Source: JBCCRH01 sp039208045
Lineage (GTDB): Bacteria; Bacteroidota; Bacteroidia; Chitinophagales; Saprospiraceae
Reading direction: 5' to 3'
Length of the DNA stretch: 15,129 nt
NCBI GenBank assembly: GCA_039208045.1
Contig: JBCCRH010000097.1
Coordinates: 1-15,129, forward strand
The notes beneath the pieces were generated by a model. It saw nothing but the letters and a program-made list of their open reading frames with translations. It did not search any database and had not been told where the DNA came from. This document shows positions 1-8,033 of the stretch, piece after piece. How positions within the stretch are numbered: position 1 is the first letter of the stretch; every line of letters starts with the position of its first letter. Position numbers and translations under genes: made by a program.

Positions 1-12
1 ATCACATTTCTA

Positions 13-1731
13 ATGCTGTTTATTGTCGGAACATGGCTATTGATCTGTGGAATTAGTATTCCAATAGGAATGATTAGTTGGAGCGTTTTAGCTAAAATAT
101 TCCGTACAGAAGAGAGCTATCACTCCATAGGCATTCATCATACTGTAGTGTTAGGATTGATGTTTATCTCGTTTTTAGCGCAAATTGCTTCTATTTTTAT
201 ACGTCTCAATATTGAATTTTTCTCATTTCTCCTATTATTAGCCTCCATACTCCTTCTTTTTTATTGGTACAAATGGAAGATTACTTTCAAAACGGGGATT
301 GCCAAAATCAAGGCCTTACCATGGTGGATAGTCTCTATTTGGTTGTGTTTCGGCTTTATGGCGCTGCTTCATGCTTCAGGTATGAGTGACATTGAGGATG
401 AAGGTGAATACTATATGCCATTCATTCAATGGATGGTACAGTATCCACTTATTCCAGGTTTGGCCAATATTGAGGATCGTATTGGTTTCAATTCTTCTTT
501 TCATGTTTTAAGTGCGGTATTTCACTTCCCATTCTTACTAAAAGGAGGAACAAACGATCTCAATGCGTTAATAGGAGTTCTGTTCAGCTTTTACTGCCTG
601 AAAGGCTTTTCGCGTTTGTGGAAAAGAGACCATACTTACTTCCTTGCTGATTTTCTGAAACCTTTCGCTCTAATTCTACCATTCAGATCTTATTTCACTG
701 CATCTGCTGCCGATTATTCCATAATTTTTCTAGGCTTGTGGTTTTTCTTCCTTTTCTTAGAAAAGACAGAAGATCAAACTTTAGGCAAATGTGATTATAG
801 GTCTCTCCTACTCTTTTCATTATTTATGTTTTTAACAACCACTAAGTTTATATCATTATTCTTTGGCTTTTTTCTAGTTCCTATTCTCTTCCCTTTAATT
901 CAAGCGAACCCTCGACGATTGATTTCTATTGCACTGTTTGGTATAATCTATTTTACTCCATGGCTATATCGAAACTATATTTTATCCGGATATCTAGTCT
1001 ATCCAATCTATATTATAGACTTATTTGATCCTAATTGGAAAGTACCAATTTCTGTTGCAGCTGGCCAATATAATTACGTATCAGAGCATGCTACTTATGG
1101 ATATTCCAGAGAAATTAATTGTTATGAAATAACACCCATTATCTTTTCAGAGTGGTTTCCGATGTGGCTTGAAAATATTCCAACTCGTTTACATTCCATT
1201 CTTGTAGTTTTTGGATTAGCTACGACGCTACTAATTTTACCATTTAGGTTGATCTTGTATATTACTGGTAATTCTAAAATTGATTCCTCATTATTGCTGG
1301 CACTACTTTTACCAATTCCATTTCTTTTAATCTGGTTTTTCAGGTATCCTGATGTACGTTTTGGTTGGGCATGGATCTTTTTCTTTGTCAATCTTCACCT
1401 TTTGACTCTTTTCCAATTCTTAATAAGAAAAAATTTGCGACCTATTCTAATTTTAGTCTTGGTAATCCTCATAGCATCTAGTGTAAGAAACTTGATATTT
1501 CCTTACCATATTTTTTCCAGCAACGTTCAGTACACCACTTTGCCCAGATTATTACCAATTAAAACATCAACTCAGCTAACACTATTCTTGCTAAATCGTA
1601 CGCCTATTCATGTATCGAATAATAATAGCTGCTGGAGTACTCCACAGCCTTGTTTTCCAAAAGATTTCCACAAAAGAATTCAAATGCGTGGTGGTCATCT
1701 TACTGATGGATTTAAAATTCCTAAAGAATAA
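13..1731 (+). CDS. Polytopic membrane protein of a polysaccharide locus (possible GT-C transferase or polymerase)
   Basis: A 572-residue protein made mostly of hydrophobic membrane segments (roughly ten to twelve), with a longer polar loop after about residue 120. That loop carries a conserved-looking acidic stretch (S-D-I-E-D-E-G-E near 125-132) and a PGLANIEDRIGFNSS motif near 148-162. Acidic residues in the first large loop are typical of GT-C fold glycosyltransferases and O-antigen polymerase-like proteins. The PGL.N...R..FN.S pattern also reminds me of the LIC_10190-type membrane family; that is recall, not a search. The reading frame is open to the left edge (codons at 1-12 have no stop), so the ATG at 13 may not be the true start and the gene may be partial. 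The gene is clearly AT-rich compared with its neighbours. It ends two bases before the next glycosyltransferase, so the two are probably cotranscribed. An assembly role is inferred from context; the exact activity is unknown. Confidence 0.75.
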   Translation: MLFIVGTWLLICGISIPIGMISWSVLAKIFRTEESYHSIGIHHTVVLGLMFISFLAQIASIFIRLNIEFFSFLLLLASILLLFYWYKWKITFKTGIAKIKALPWWIVSIWLCFGFMALLHASGMSDIEDEGEYYMPFIQWMVQYPLIPGLANIEDRIGFNSSFHVLSAVFHFPFLLKGGTNDLNALIGVLFSFYCLKGFSRLWKRDHTYFLADFLKPFALILPFRSYFTASAADYSIIFLGLWFFFLFLEKTEDQTLGKCDYRSLLLFSLFMFLTTTKFISLFFGFFLVPILFPLIQANPRRLISIALFGIIYFTPWLYRNYILSGYLVYPIYIIDLFDPNWKVPISVAAGQYNYVSEHATYGYSREINCYEITPIIFSEWFPMWLENIPTRLHSILVVFGLATTLLILPFRLILYITGNSKIDSSLLLALLLPIPFLLIWFFRYPDVRFGWAWIFFFVNLHLLTLFQFLIRKNLRPILILVLVILIASSVRNLIFPYHIFSSNVQYTTLPRLLPIKTSTQLTLFLLNRTPIHVSNNNSCWSTPQPCFPKDFHKRIQMRGGHLTDGFKIPKE

Positions 1732-1733
1732 AA

Positions 1734-3053
1734 ATGCGCATACTAATCATCACAGCCCTATACCATCCCTCAAAAAGCCCCAACGTATATCGTTGGAGCG
1801 CCATAGCGGAGTATTGGGTGCAGCAGGGGCATGAGGTGCATGTACTATGTACGAGCCTTTTGGGCGAACCCAAAAGTAGAGTATGCCAAGGGGTGCAGGT
1901 GCATCGGGCAGGGCAGCATACGCTACTGGATTGGGCGTTGAGTGTATGGGGTAACGGGCAAGTGAGAGGGCGAGTGGGAGGGCTGCAACCTGTTGCTCAT
2001 AGTAGAGCAAGAAAATGCTTGGAGTGGCTGATTGATCGTACTTGGCGGCGGCTGTATTGGCCAGATGGGGCGATACTCTGGTATGGCCCGGGCAAGCGTC
2101 GCGTGCGGCAGTTGCTGAGCGCACACTCGTTTGATGCGATGATTAGTGTAGGGCTGCCCTTTACGGCCCACCGTATTACAGTGGCTGGTAAGCAGGCATT
2201 TCCGAAGGTCCATTGGCTGGTAGATATTGAAGACCCTTTTGCCATTTCCAAGGAATTTTTCGTCAATAATTTCCAGCTTTATCGCCGCCGCAACTTCAGG
2301 GCAGAAGCGGATATTTTAGCGAAAGCGGATGCCGTCTCCTTCACCGTACTGGCTGCGCAAGAAGCTTATGAGCAACACTTCTCGGAGCAGTGCGCAAAGT
2401 TTGCGGTAACGCCGCCACTCTTTAACCTTCGAGCACCAGCGATCACTTCTAACGCTCCCCTCCCCTATTTTGAGTCGAACCACCTCCACCTTTCTTACTT
2501 TGGAAGTTTTTACCAAGGGGTACGCACACCGGATACTTTTCTCAAACTTTTGGCGCAAAGCCTAAGACAAGCTCCTGCACTAGCACAACGCTTGCGGGTA
2601 CACTTTTTTGGTGAAATCAATGGGCCATTTGCAGAGCGGTTTCAGCAATTCCCAGAGCTAAATTCAGTTGTTCAGTTACACGGCCTTATTAGTAGAGCAG
2701 ACGTGTCATTAGCAATTGAGCAGACCGATGTATTGCTCAATATTAGCAATACAACCACCTATCATTTGCCTAGCAAAAGCGCGGACTATTTGATGAGTAG
2801 AAAACCTATTGTCAATATTTATTCCGCTGAAGCGGATACGTTTAAAGCTTTTTTTGAAGGTTATCCTCTTATAATGCATATTCGGTTGCTTGGCGCAAAA
2901 GAAGCAGAGCAGGAAGCTGTTCGATTTATTGATTTTTTAGAACATGCTGTAGGGAAAAGGGTAGATCAGGAGGTGGTGGAGCGATTGGGGAGGCCTTATC
3001 GCTTGGAGCGGATAGCGGAGCGGTATATGATGCTTTTGCAGAAGACTCCTTAA
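1734..3053 (+). CDS. Glycosyltransferase, family 4-like (GT-B fold)
   Basis: A 439-residue cytoplasmic GT-B glycosyltransferase. The N-terminal strand-loop (MRILIITALYHPSKSPNVYR) is the classic start of the acceptor-binding domain. Further marks are a WPDG motif near 109-112, GLPFTAH near 140-146 and a VDIEDPF motif near 163-169. The C-terminal donor-binding half begins near residue 250 (HLSYFGSFYQG) and contains HLPSKSADYLMSRKPIV near 344-360. In that motif a Lys and an acidic residue stand where many GT4 enzymes have the E-x7-E motif. The ATG lies two bases after the stop of the membrane protein, which indicates translational coupling. The first about 400 bp are unusually G-rich on this strand compared with the AT-rich upstream gene, so the two may have been joined from different sources. 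The donor and acceptor sugars cannot be told from sequence. Confidence 0.88.
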   Translation: MRILIITALYHPSKSPNVYRWSAIAEYWVQQGHEVHVLCTSLLGEPKSRVCQGVQVHRAGQHTLLDWALSVWGNGQVRGRVGGLQPVAHSRARKCLEWLIDRTWRRLYWPDGAILWYGPGKRRVRQLLSAHSFDAMISVGLPFTAHRITVAGKQAFPKVHWLVDIEDPFAISKEFFVNNFQLYRRRNFRAEADILAKADAVSFTVLAAQEAYEQHFSEQCAKFAVTPPLFNLRAPAITSNAPLPYFESNHLHLSYFGSFYQGVRTPDTFLKLLAQSLRQAPALAQRLRVHFFGEINGPFAERFQQFPELNSVVQLHGLISRADVSLAIEQTDVLLNISNTTTYHLPSKSADYLMSRKPIVNIYSAEADTFKAFFEGYPLIMHIRLLGAKEAEQEAVRFIDFLEHAVGKRVDQEVVERLGRPYRLERIAERYMMLLQKTP

Positions 3054-3070
3054 TTGCAAACCTGCCATGC

Positions 3071-4135
3071 CTACAAAAAAGTAGCTACTTTTTGGGCGAC
3101 AGCCTCCCAACTCAGCGTTGCTTGTTTGGCCAACATTTTTTGATGCAAATCGGCATAGAGTATGGGATCACTAGCTAATTGCTTGATGCCTGTTACCAAG
3201 CTATCCACTTCAGGTGCTACCCATACAGCTTCTTCTTTTGTCAATTGCTCCGGCAAGCCGCCTACTTTTGTACAAATCATTGGCAAACCTGCGGCGATGC
3301 CCAAGGGAATGACACCAGATTGAGAGGCTTCTATATAAGGAAGGATCGAAATATTGTGCTCCTGAAGCAGTTTTGCTAGCTCCTCTTCGGCTAGCCACTT
3401 GGCGATTACTTTGGTATTCTCTGGTAGCGTAGGCAGCTGATAGCCATTGATGGGCATCCCGGCAACAGTGAGCGTCAAGCGAGGATCGGCCGTAAGTTGC
3501 GCCATTGCATCAAGCAATAAGTCTAAGCCCTTGTAAGCCGAAAGGCGACCAGAGAAAAGCAGACGGACACGTTTTTGCGGTAGCTGGCGTGGTATTTTCC
3601 GTAAGGAAGATGGATGGACAATCCCGTGTGGTATTACAGTAGCTTTTCCCCGAAAGGTGTATCGCTCTGTAACTTGCTGTTGCACAAAATGGCTCAAGAA
3701 TATTAATTGATCACTTGATTGAATGCACCATTTGCGCAAGCGAAATGCCCCTAGACTCTGTTCACCTTGATGTGGTACCCCATCATGCACAGTGAATACA
3801 ATACGTAGGCCCCACCATTTACACCAATGCATAATCCACCAATTCCAAGGATGAAAAAGGGGAAAATAGGCTGTCTTATAACCCTGTTGGAAGACTCGGC
3901 GTAGCTGCCAGAGGAAAAGTGGAAGGCGCACCAGACTATTCCAAAAAAATTCGAAGCCACTGCGGTAAGTCTTGATAGGTATGCTATCTTTAGGCAGTCG
4001 CTCTGTGGCATAAGCAGAGGTATAGACTCTCAGGGGCACTTCTTGTCGCAGTTGCTCGACTAATGGGGTGGCGTAGGCCAAACAGCCACGCCGCGTCAAC
4101 ATAAAAACCAATACTTTTTTGTCTTGCTTTCCCAA
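3071..4135 (-). CDS. Glycosyltransferase, GT4 family
   Basis: A 354-residue GT-B glycosyltransferase. Visible marks are the first beta strand (KVLVF, residues 7-11), TVHDGVPHQGE near 115-125, the start of the donor domain at LLFSGRLSAYKGLDLLLDA near 192-210, and PYIEASQSGVIPLGIAAGLP near 266-285 followed by GGLPEQL. The first Glu of the GT4 E-x7-E motif is present (269), but the second is replaced by small or hydrophobic residues, as in a known subset of the family. No ATG precedes the first beta strand. The frame opens with TTG at 4135, and the first ATG (4102) would remove strand one, so TTG is the better start. The gene converges on the upstream + strand glycosyltransferase with a 17-bp gap and diverges from wecB with only 5 bp between start codons. 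Sugar specificity is unknown. Confidence 0.87.
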   Translation of the reverse strand: MGKQDKKVLVFMLTRRGCLAYATPLVEQLRQEVPLRVYTSAYATERLPKDSIPIKTYRSGFEFFWNSLVRLPLFLWQLRRVFQQGYKTAYFPLFHPWNWWIMHWCKWWGLRIVFTVHDGVPHQGEQSLGAFRLRKWCIQSSDQLIFLSHFVQQQVTERYTFRGKATVIPHGIVHPSSLRKIPRQLPQKRVRLLFSGRLSAYKGLDLLLDAMAQLTADPRLTLTVAGMPINGYQLPTLPENTKVIAKWLAEEELAKLLQEHNISILPYIEASQSGVIPLGIAAGLPMICTKVGGLPEQLTKEEAVWVAPEVDSLVTGIKQLASDPILYADLHQKMLAKQATLSWEAVAQKVATFL

Positions 4136-4140
4136 ATCTG

Positions 4141-5265
4141 TTGCTTTTGAAAAAACTACTCTTCATTATTGGGACGCGTCCGGAGGCCATCAAGTTAGCG
4201 CCACTTATCCATGAGGCACAACGCACTCCCCTCGATTTTGAACTAAAAATAATAGTTACTGGACAACATCAATCGCTGCTCCATCCTATTCTTGCTTTTT
4301 TTGACATCCAAGCAGACTACACGCTACAACTTGAAAATACTTCGCTCAGTAGTTTTGCTGCACATTTGCTTTTGGCACTAGCCCCTATTTTTGAGCAGGA
4401 AATTCCTGATGCTGTAATCGTACAGGGCGATACCTCAAGTGCGTATGTAGGGGCATTGGCAGCTTTCTATCAGCGCCTACCTGTAGTGCATATTGAAGCT
4501 GGTCTTCGCACCTTTCAGAGATATAGCCCGTTCCCAGAAGAATTGAATCGGGTAATGATTAGTCGCTTAGCGAGCTGGCATTGTACGCCAACCTCCAAGG
4601 CAACGCACCAATTACTCCAAGAGGGTATTGCAGCAGAAACTATTTGCGAAAGCGGTAACACGGTGATTGATGCGCTGTTTTATGCCCAAGCACGTATTTT
4701 GCGCCAAGCGCCTCCTACTGTCCTGCAATTGCAACAGCATCTAGAATCAGTCACCTTACCAGAAAAACCTATGGTTTTGGTGACCGTACATCGGCGGGAA
4801 AATTTTGGGGAGCGCCTGCTTACGATTTGCCGTGCATTGAGGGCTTTCGCCCAAATGGGGACGCACCAGTTGATCTTTCCAGTTCACCCTAACCCTAAGG
4901 TGCAGGAACCAGTATATGCCCTTTTAGAAGATGTACCCAACATTACGCTTTTAGAGCCGTTGCCTTACGAGGCATTTGTTTACTTGTTGCAGCAGGTGCA
5001 AGGGATTATTACGGATAGTGGAGGAATTCAGGAGGAAGCAACTGCCTTGGGTATTCCGACGATTGTGCTGCGCCAAGTAACGGAGCGATCGGAGGCATTG
5101 GCTTCAGAAGTGATTCAGCTTTGTGCCATTGAGCAAGATGACATTATACAAGCATTGAGCACTATTGGAACTAAAGAGGTTGCTCCGCAGACTATTTTTG
5201 GGACGGGACAGGCGTCAAAGAAGATTATCAAGTTTATTGACCAGCAACTACCGCTGAGAAGATAA
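4141..5265 (+). CDS. wecB: UDP-N-acetylglucosamine 2-epimerase (non-hydrolysing)
   Basis: Interconverts UDP-GlcNAc and UDP-ManNAc in the cytoplasm, supplying ManNAc-type sugars for the polysaccharide. The 374 residues match the usual family length. Hallmarks run in order: GTRPEAIKLAPL (11-22), QGDTSS with Asp97, HIEAGLRT with Glu119, SPFPEELNR with Glu133, GNTVIDAL (172-179), TVHRREN with His217, and the UDP-binding TDSGGIQEEA followed by GIPTIVLR. Asp97, Glu119, Glu133 and His217 line up with the catalytic set of E. coli WecB (D95, E117, E131, H213). There is no ATG start. TTG at 4141 opens the frame and TTG at 4147 would give the very typical N-terminus M-KKLLFIIGTRPEA; either is possible, and a stop lies at 4102-4104. 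No UDP-ManNAc dehydrogenase (wecC) is in the window, so the product is either used directly or oxidised by an enzyme encoded elsewhere. The 3' end overlaps the next, convergent gene by 18 bp. Confidence 0.95.
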   Translation: MLLKKLLFIIGTRPEAIKLAPLIHEAQRTPLDFELKIIVTGQHQSLLHPILAFFDIQADYTLQLENTSLSSFAAHLLLALAPIFEQEIPDAVIVQGDTSSAYVGALAAFYQRLPVVHIEAGLRTFQRYSPFPEELNRVMISRLASWHCTPTSKATHQLLQEGIAAETICESGNTVIDALFYAQARILRQAPPTVLQLQQHLESVTLPEKPMVLVTVHRRENFGERLLTICRALRAFAQMGTHQLIFPVHPNPKVQEPVYALLEDVPNITLLEPLPYEAFVYLLQQVQGIITDSGGIQEEATALGIPTIVLRQVTERSEALASEVIQLCAIEQDDIIQALSTIGTKEVAPQTIFGTGQASKKIIKFIDQQLPLRR

Positions 5266-6447
5266 CCGGCTTTGCACGGCTTTGCCTCCGATGTGTACAG
5301 CAGGCAGATGGCGTTTTAACGCCTTCAAATAGTGCTGAATGATAAGATCTTCATCGAACCTTTCGAGTATCATTCTCCGACCAGCTAGGCCCATACGGGT
5401 ACGTTCGCTAGCTGGCAGGTCAATAAATAATTCCAATTTATTGATCAAATCTTTTATAGAGCGTGCTTTGCACAAGAAGCCATTGACTCCATGCTGTACT
5501 ACTTCTTTACACCCAATATAATCAGTAGTAATAATAGGACGGGCCATACTGGCGGCCTCCAGTAAAACACGAGGCACTCCTTCTCCAAAAAAAGAAGGCA
5601 GCAATACCGCGTCCGCATTGGCAATCAGCGGCCTAATATCTTCAATTTCTCCAAGGTATTCGACGATCCCCTCCTTCTGCCAACGCTGCACCAAGTCGTA
5701 GGAAACACCGTCAGGATGCTCAGGTACGATAAAGCCAGCCAATTGAAATCGAACATTGGGATAGTATTTTTTGAAATATTTAGCGGCCTCATAGAATTCC
5801 TTTACTCCTTTGCTCCAAACGAGTCGGGTAGCCAGTAAAAAGCGAAAGGACTGGGTAGCACTTTTTTGAGCCTCTATAGGTTGGTACCAAGAAATATCGA
5901 CTCCCTCACTTGGCAGTAAAGCGGTCTTTTTAGCAGCGACTATACGATGCTTCAAAAACAGGTCTTGATCATCTTGATTAAGGAACCATACTTCTTTGCT
6001 AAGCCAGCCTGCTATCCTATAAAACGTTCTCAATACATGCTTGGAAACTCGATCTTTCTCCTCGCGAAGTACTCCTAAGCCCGTGGTGATTGCAATAGAT
6101 GGAATACGAGTCCACCATGCTGCGATGCTACCATAAACATTGGGCTTTGCCGTGTAATGAAAAATAAAATCTAGCTGATGTCGCTTGTACAAGACTGCCA
6201 GTTTTCGAATATAATCTAACTCCTTGAGCGGGTTAGTAGAGTAAACATTCAATGCAATATGCTGAAAACCAATCCCCTCTGCAATCAACTTAGAGCTGTA
6301 ATGATCTTTAGGGGCAATCACTACTACTTTGAACCCCAAACGCATTAGCGTTCGGATTAAACCTAGGCGGAAATTGTACGTATACCAAGTAGAATTAGAG
6401 ACAATTCCAATGGTATAGTTCTGGTTAGCATTAATATTTTTGTGCAT
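5248..6447 (-). CDS. Glycosyltransferase, GT4 family (PglA/CapM-like)
   Basis: A 399-residue retaining GT-B glycosyltransferase. The N-terminus (GIVSNSTWYTYNFRLGL, 14-30) has the pattern of GT4 enzymes that act early on lipid-linked oligosaccharides. HYTAKPNVYGSIAA (97-110) and TTGLG (121-125) are also typical of that group. The donor domain starts near residue 200 (FRFLLATRLVWSKGVKEF). The E-x7-E motif is intact (Glu289 and Glu297 in FFGEGVPRVLLEAAS) and is followed by GCKEVVQHGVNGFL. The ATG at 6447 is the obvious start. The last codons overlap the end of wecB on the other strand by 18 bp. Homologues of this subgroup often transfer GalNAc, FucNAc or Gal to a polyprenyl-linked amino sugar. 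That would suit a chain begun by the WbpL-like transferase of this window, but it is inference only. Confidence 0.9.
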   Translation of the reverse strand: MHKNINANQNYTIGIVSNSTWYTYNFRLGLIRTLMRLGFKVVVIAPKDHYSSKLIAEGIGFQHIALNVYSTNPLKELDYIRKLAVLYKRHQLDFIFHYTAKPNVYGSIAAWWTRIPSIAITTGLGVLREEKDRVSKHVLRTFYRIAGWLSKEVWFLNQDDQDLFLKHRIVAAKKTALLPSEGVDISWYQPIEAQKSATQSFRFLLATRLVWSKGVKEFYEAAKYFKKYYPNVRFQLAGFIVPEHPDGVSYDLVQRWQKEGIVEYLGEIEDIRPLIANADAVLLPSFFGEGVPRVLLEAASMARPIITTDYIGCKEVVQHGVNGFLCKARSIKDLINKLELFIDLPASERTRMGLAGRRMILERFDEDLIIQHYLKALKRHLPAVHIGGKAVQSRLSSQR

Positions 6448-6589
6448 TGCTCGGTAGTTGCTTCGTCAATTCGATCGGGGAACATATACAAAGATGGGCA
6501 GCGGCATTACATCTAATCGCAATGTTACTAAAAAAGTACTGAATGGGAGTGCTTGGGAGTTCAAATCGTCTTGAAATAGGCTAATCTTC

Positions 6590-7840
6590 TTAAGGATGGT
6601 TCTCAAACTTTGGCAAATGATACCAAGGGATGAAGTGAACGAGCGTATCACCGACTGAAACAGTTTTCGCTAACTGTCGATTGATAATCCATGCTTGCTT
6701 GGGTTGGTATTTTTTGATAAAACTGTGCATCGAACGTCCTAAAGTGGTCTTTTTAAGCTTACCAGACTTTACTTCGATAGGTAGTAGTTGAACACCACTA
6801 CTTACAACAAAATCAACTTCTGCCTGCGCCTGGGTTCTCCAGAATTGGATTTTTGCAATCGAGTCTTTGAATCGATCTTGCAATAGCAAAAAAACGAGAT
6901 TCTGAAAGCGCATGCCTTGGTCGGCAATATCTTCATAAGTACCACGAAGAAAGTTTCGTAAGCCCAAATCCCAGAAGTAGTACTGCGGTGATTTGATAAT
7001 TTCTTTTTCTCGATTTCGAAAGAAAGGCGTGACAGCGGCTATAATGAAGGTTTTTTCAGCATACCATAAATAGTTTTTGATGGTAGGTGTAGATAGACCC
7101 GTCATCTTAGATAGATCTTGATAATTGATCAGTTGTCCAGTTCGATTCGCGATTAATTGTAGCAACACTACAAAAGCATTTACCTTTTCTAGCTGTAGCA
7201 AATCTCTAAGATCACGTTCAATATATCCTTGGTAGATTTCTTGGAGCGTCGCGTTTTTATCTACTATCCGATCTTGCGTCAGCACCCGAGGGTATCCTCC
7301 AAAAGTGAGGTATTCTTGTAGCAATTGCTCTTCAAGTGCTTGGTCTATGCTGAGAATAGTCGATAACTGTTCTTGTGGCTGCCCTTCCATCGCATAGCCT
7401 AGCCATTCCCACATAGAAACTGTCGGCAGGAAAAAATTTCGCTTTCGCCCGACGAGCGACTCAGAGATATGCTCCTTCAGCTCCAAACTTCCCGAACCTG
7501 TTATGATAAATTTATATGGCAAATCTCGATCGTAGATTCCCTTGAGGAAAAGACCTGCATTAGTCAAGCGTTGTATCTCATCGATGAAGATGAATGCTCT
7601 TTTTGAGCCGGCTAATGCTTTTAAGTACCGTACAAATACCTCTTGACCGGCAAATAGCGCAGCGTCTTTTTCAATATCCAAATTGAAAAACAAACAAGTC
7701 GCCCCTTGACCTTCCAACTTAGTCTTTAAAAACTTCAATAAGGTAGTTTTCCCAGCTTGCCTTGGGCCTATGAGCAGCGTCATCTCTGGCTCATGGAGGT
7801 GATTTTCAAGTACTGGTAGCAGATGTCTTTTGATCTTCAT
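6590..7840 (-). CDS. AAA_14 / DUF4143 ATPase (first copy)
   Basis: A 416-residue P-loop ATPase of the ORC/STAND-like AAA_14 type with a C-terminal DUF4143 region. From the ATG at 7840, Walker A is GPRQAGKT (25-32), Walker B is AFIFIDEIQ (Asp87, Glu88), sensor 1 is ITGSGS (113-118) and an Arg-containing SLVGRKR follows. A winged-helix-like segment (INYQDLSKMTGLSTPTIKNY) spans about 238-257. The end carries a PD-(D/E)xK-like pattern: AEVDFVV (Glu341, Asp343) then PIEVKSGK (Glu356, Lys358). The frame stays open for 29 more codons upstream, but those codons run through a repeated operator-like sequence, so MKIKRHLLPVL is taken as the true N-terminus. Such proteins are widespread in Bacteroidota and archaea as single accessory genes of unknown function. 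Nothing suggests a role in sugar assembly, so it looks like an inserted passenger between a glycosyltransferase and the GDP-mannose gene. Confidence 0.88.
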   Translation of the reverse strand: MKIKRHLLPVLENHLHEPEMTLLIGPRQAGKTTLLKFLKTKLEGQGATCLFFNLDIEKDAALFAGQEVFVRYLKALAGSKRAFIFIDEIQRLTNAGLFLKGIYDRDLPYKFIITGSGSLELKEHISESLVGRKRNFFLPTVSMWEWLGYAMEGQPQEQLSTILSIDQALEEQLLQEYLTFGGYPRVLTQDRIVDKNATLQEIYQGYIERDLRDLLQLEKVNAFVVLLQLIANRTGQLINYQDLSKMTGLSTPTIKNYLWYAEKTFIIAAVTPFFRNREKEIIKSPQYYFWDLGLRNFLRGTYEDIADQGMRFQNLVFLLLQDRFKDSIAKIQFWRTQAQAEVDFVVSSGVQLLPIEVKSGKLKKTTLGRSMHSFIKKYQPKQAWIINRQLAKTVSVGDTLVHFIPWYHLPKFENHP

Positions 7841-7854
7841 TATTCCTAATTTAC

Positions 7855-7918
7855 AATTTAACCTTGTTAAATGCAAAGTGCTATTCGAATTTAACCTTGT
7901 TATACATGACGCAAAGTG
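7855..7918. repeat. Two tandem operator-like repeat units upstream of the first DUF4143 ATPase
   Basis: The 15-mer AATTTAACCTTGTTA occurs at 7855-7869 and again, identically, at 7888-7902, exactly 33 bp apart. Each is followed by GCAAAGTG (7873-7880 and 7911-7918) after a spacer of 3 or 8 bases. Each 15-mer is itself a partial palindrome: the first reads ATTTAAC-CTT-GTTAAAT (7856-7872), the second has a degenerate right arm (GTTATAC). The pair sits 15 to 78 bases upstream of the ATPase start at 7840. Spacing of about three helical turns and dyad symmetry fit a regulator or autoregulator binding on one face of the DNA; this is inference. Confidence 0.6.
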
Positions 7919-7943
7919 GTTTGCCACATTGCAAACCGCTTTG
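7912..7943. repeat. Inverted repeat / hairpin 1 of a hairpin cluster
   Basis: Arms CAAAGTGGTTTGC (7912-7924) and GCAAACCGCTTTG (7931-7943) pair over 13 positions with one T/G wobble and a 6-base loop CACATT. The left arm overlaps the GCAAAGTG of the second operator-like repeat unit. The 7-mer GGTTTGC/GCAAACC core reappears in hairpin 3. Confidence 0.65.
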
Positions 7944-7946
7944 GTA

Positions 7947-7980
7947 CAGTATACCGCGTGCCGCAGTACGCGGTATACTG
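7947..7980. repeat. Perfect 13-bp inverted repeat / hairpin 2
   Basis: Arms CAGTATACCGCGT (7947-7959) and ACGCGGTATACTG (7968-7980) are perfect reverse complements around the 8-base loop GCCGCAGT. It is the GC-richest of the hairpins and forms the centre of the cluster, with the two GGTTTGC hairpins on either side. It has no T-run on either strand, so it does not look like an intrinsic terminator. Confidence 0.7.
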
Positions 7981-7983
7981 CAC

Positions 7984-8016
7984 ATTAACTGGTTTGCATG
8001 TAGCAAACCAATTAAT
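7984..8016. repeat. Inverted repeat / hairpin 3
   Basis: Arms ATTAACTGGTTTGC (7984-7997) and GCAAACCAATTAAT (8003-8016) pair over 14 positions with one mismatch (C/A), around the loop ATGTA. CACATT just before and within the left side (7981-7986) repeats the loop sequence of hairpin 1. Confidence 0.65.
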
Positions 8017-8033
8017 CGTCAGTATAAATTGAA

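Noticed and set aside
1750..2266. Several open frames on the - strand opposite the second glycosyltransferase
   Set aside because: They are antisense to a well-supported gene and have no motifs; they arise from its G-rich composition.
6448..6589. Promoter for the third glycosyltransferase (CATCTTTG on the - strand at 6496-6489)
   Set aside because: It matches the TAnnTTTG box at all but one defined base, but the nearest -33-like TTG is 23 bases away, too far for confidence; no other structure was seen in this gap.
6466..6651. A 61-codon frame on the - strand overlapping the end of the first ATPase
   Set aside because: No recognisable domain, and it overlaps the ATPase C-terminus in another frame; it looks like a chance frame.
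7841..7927. ATG at 7927 as start of the first ATPase
   Set aside because: The extra 29 codons are the translation of operator-like repeats and precede a normal family N-terminus at 7840.
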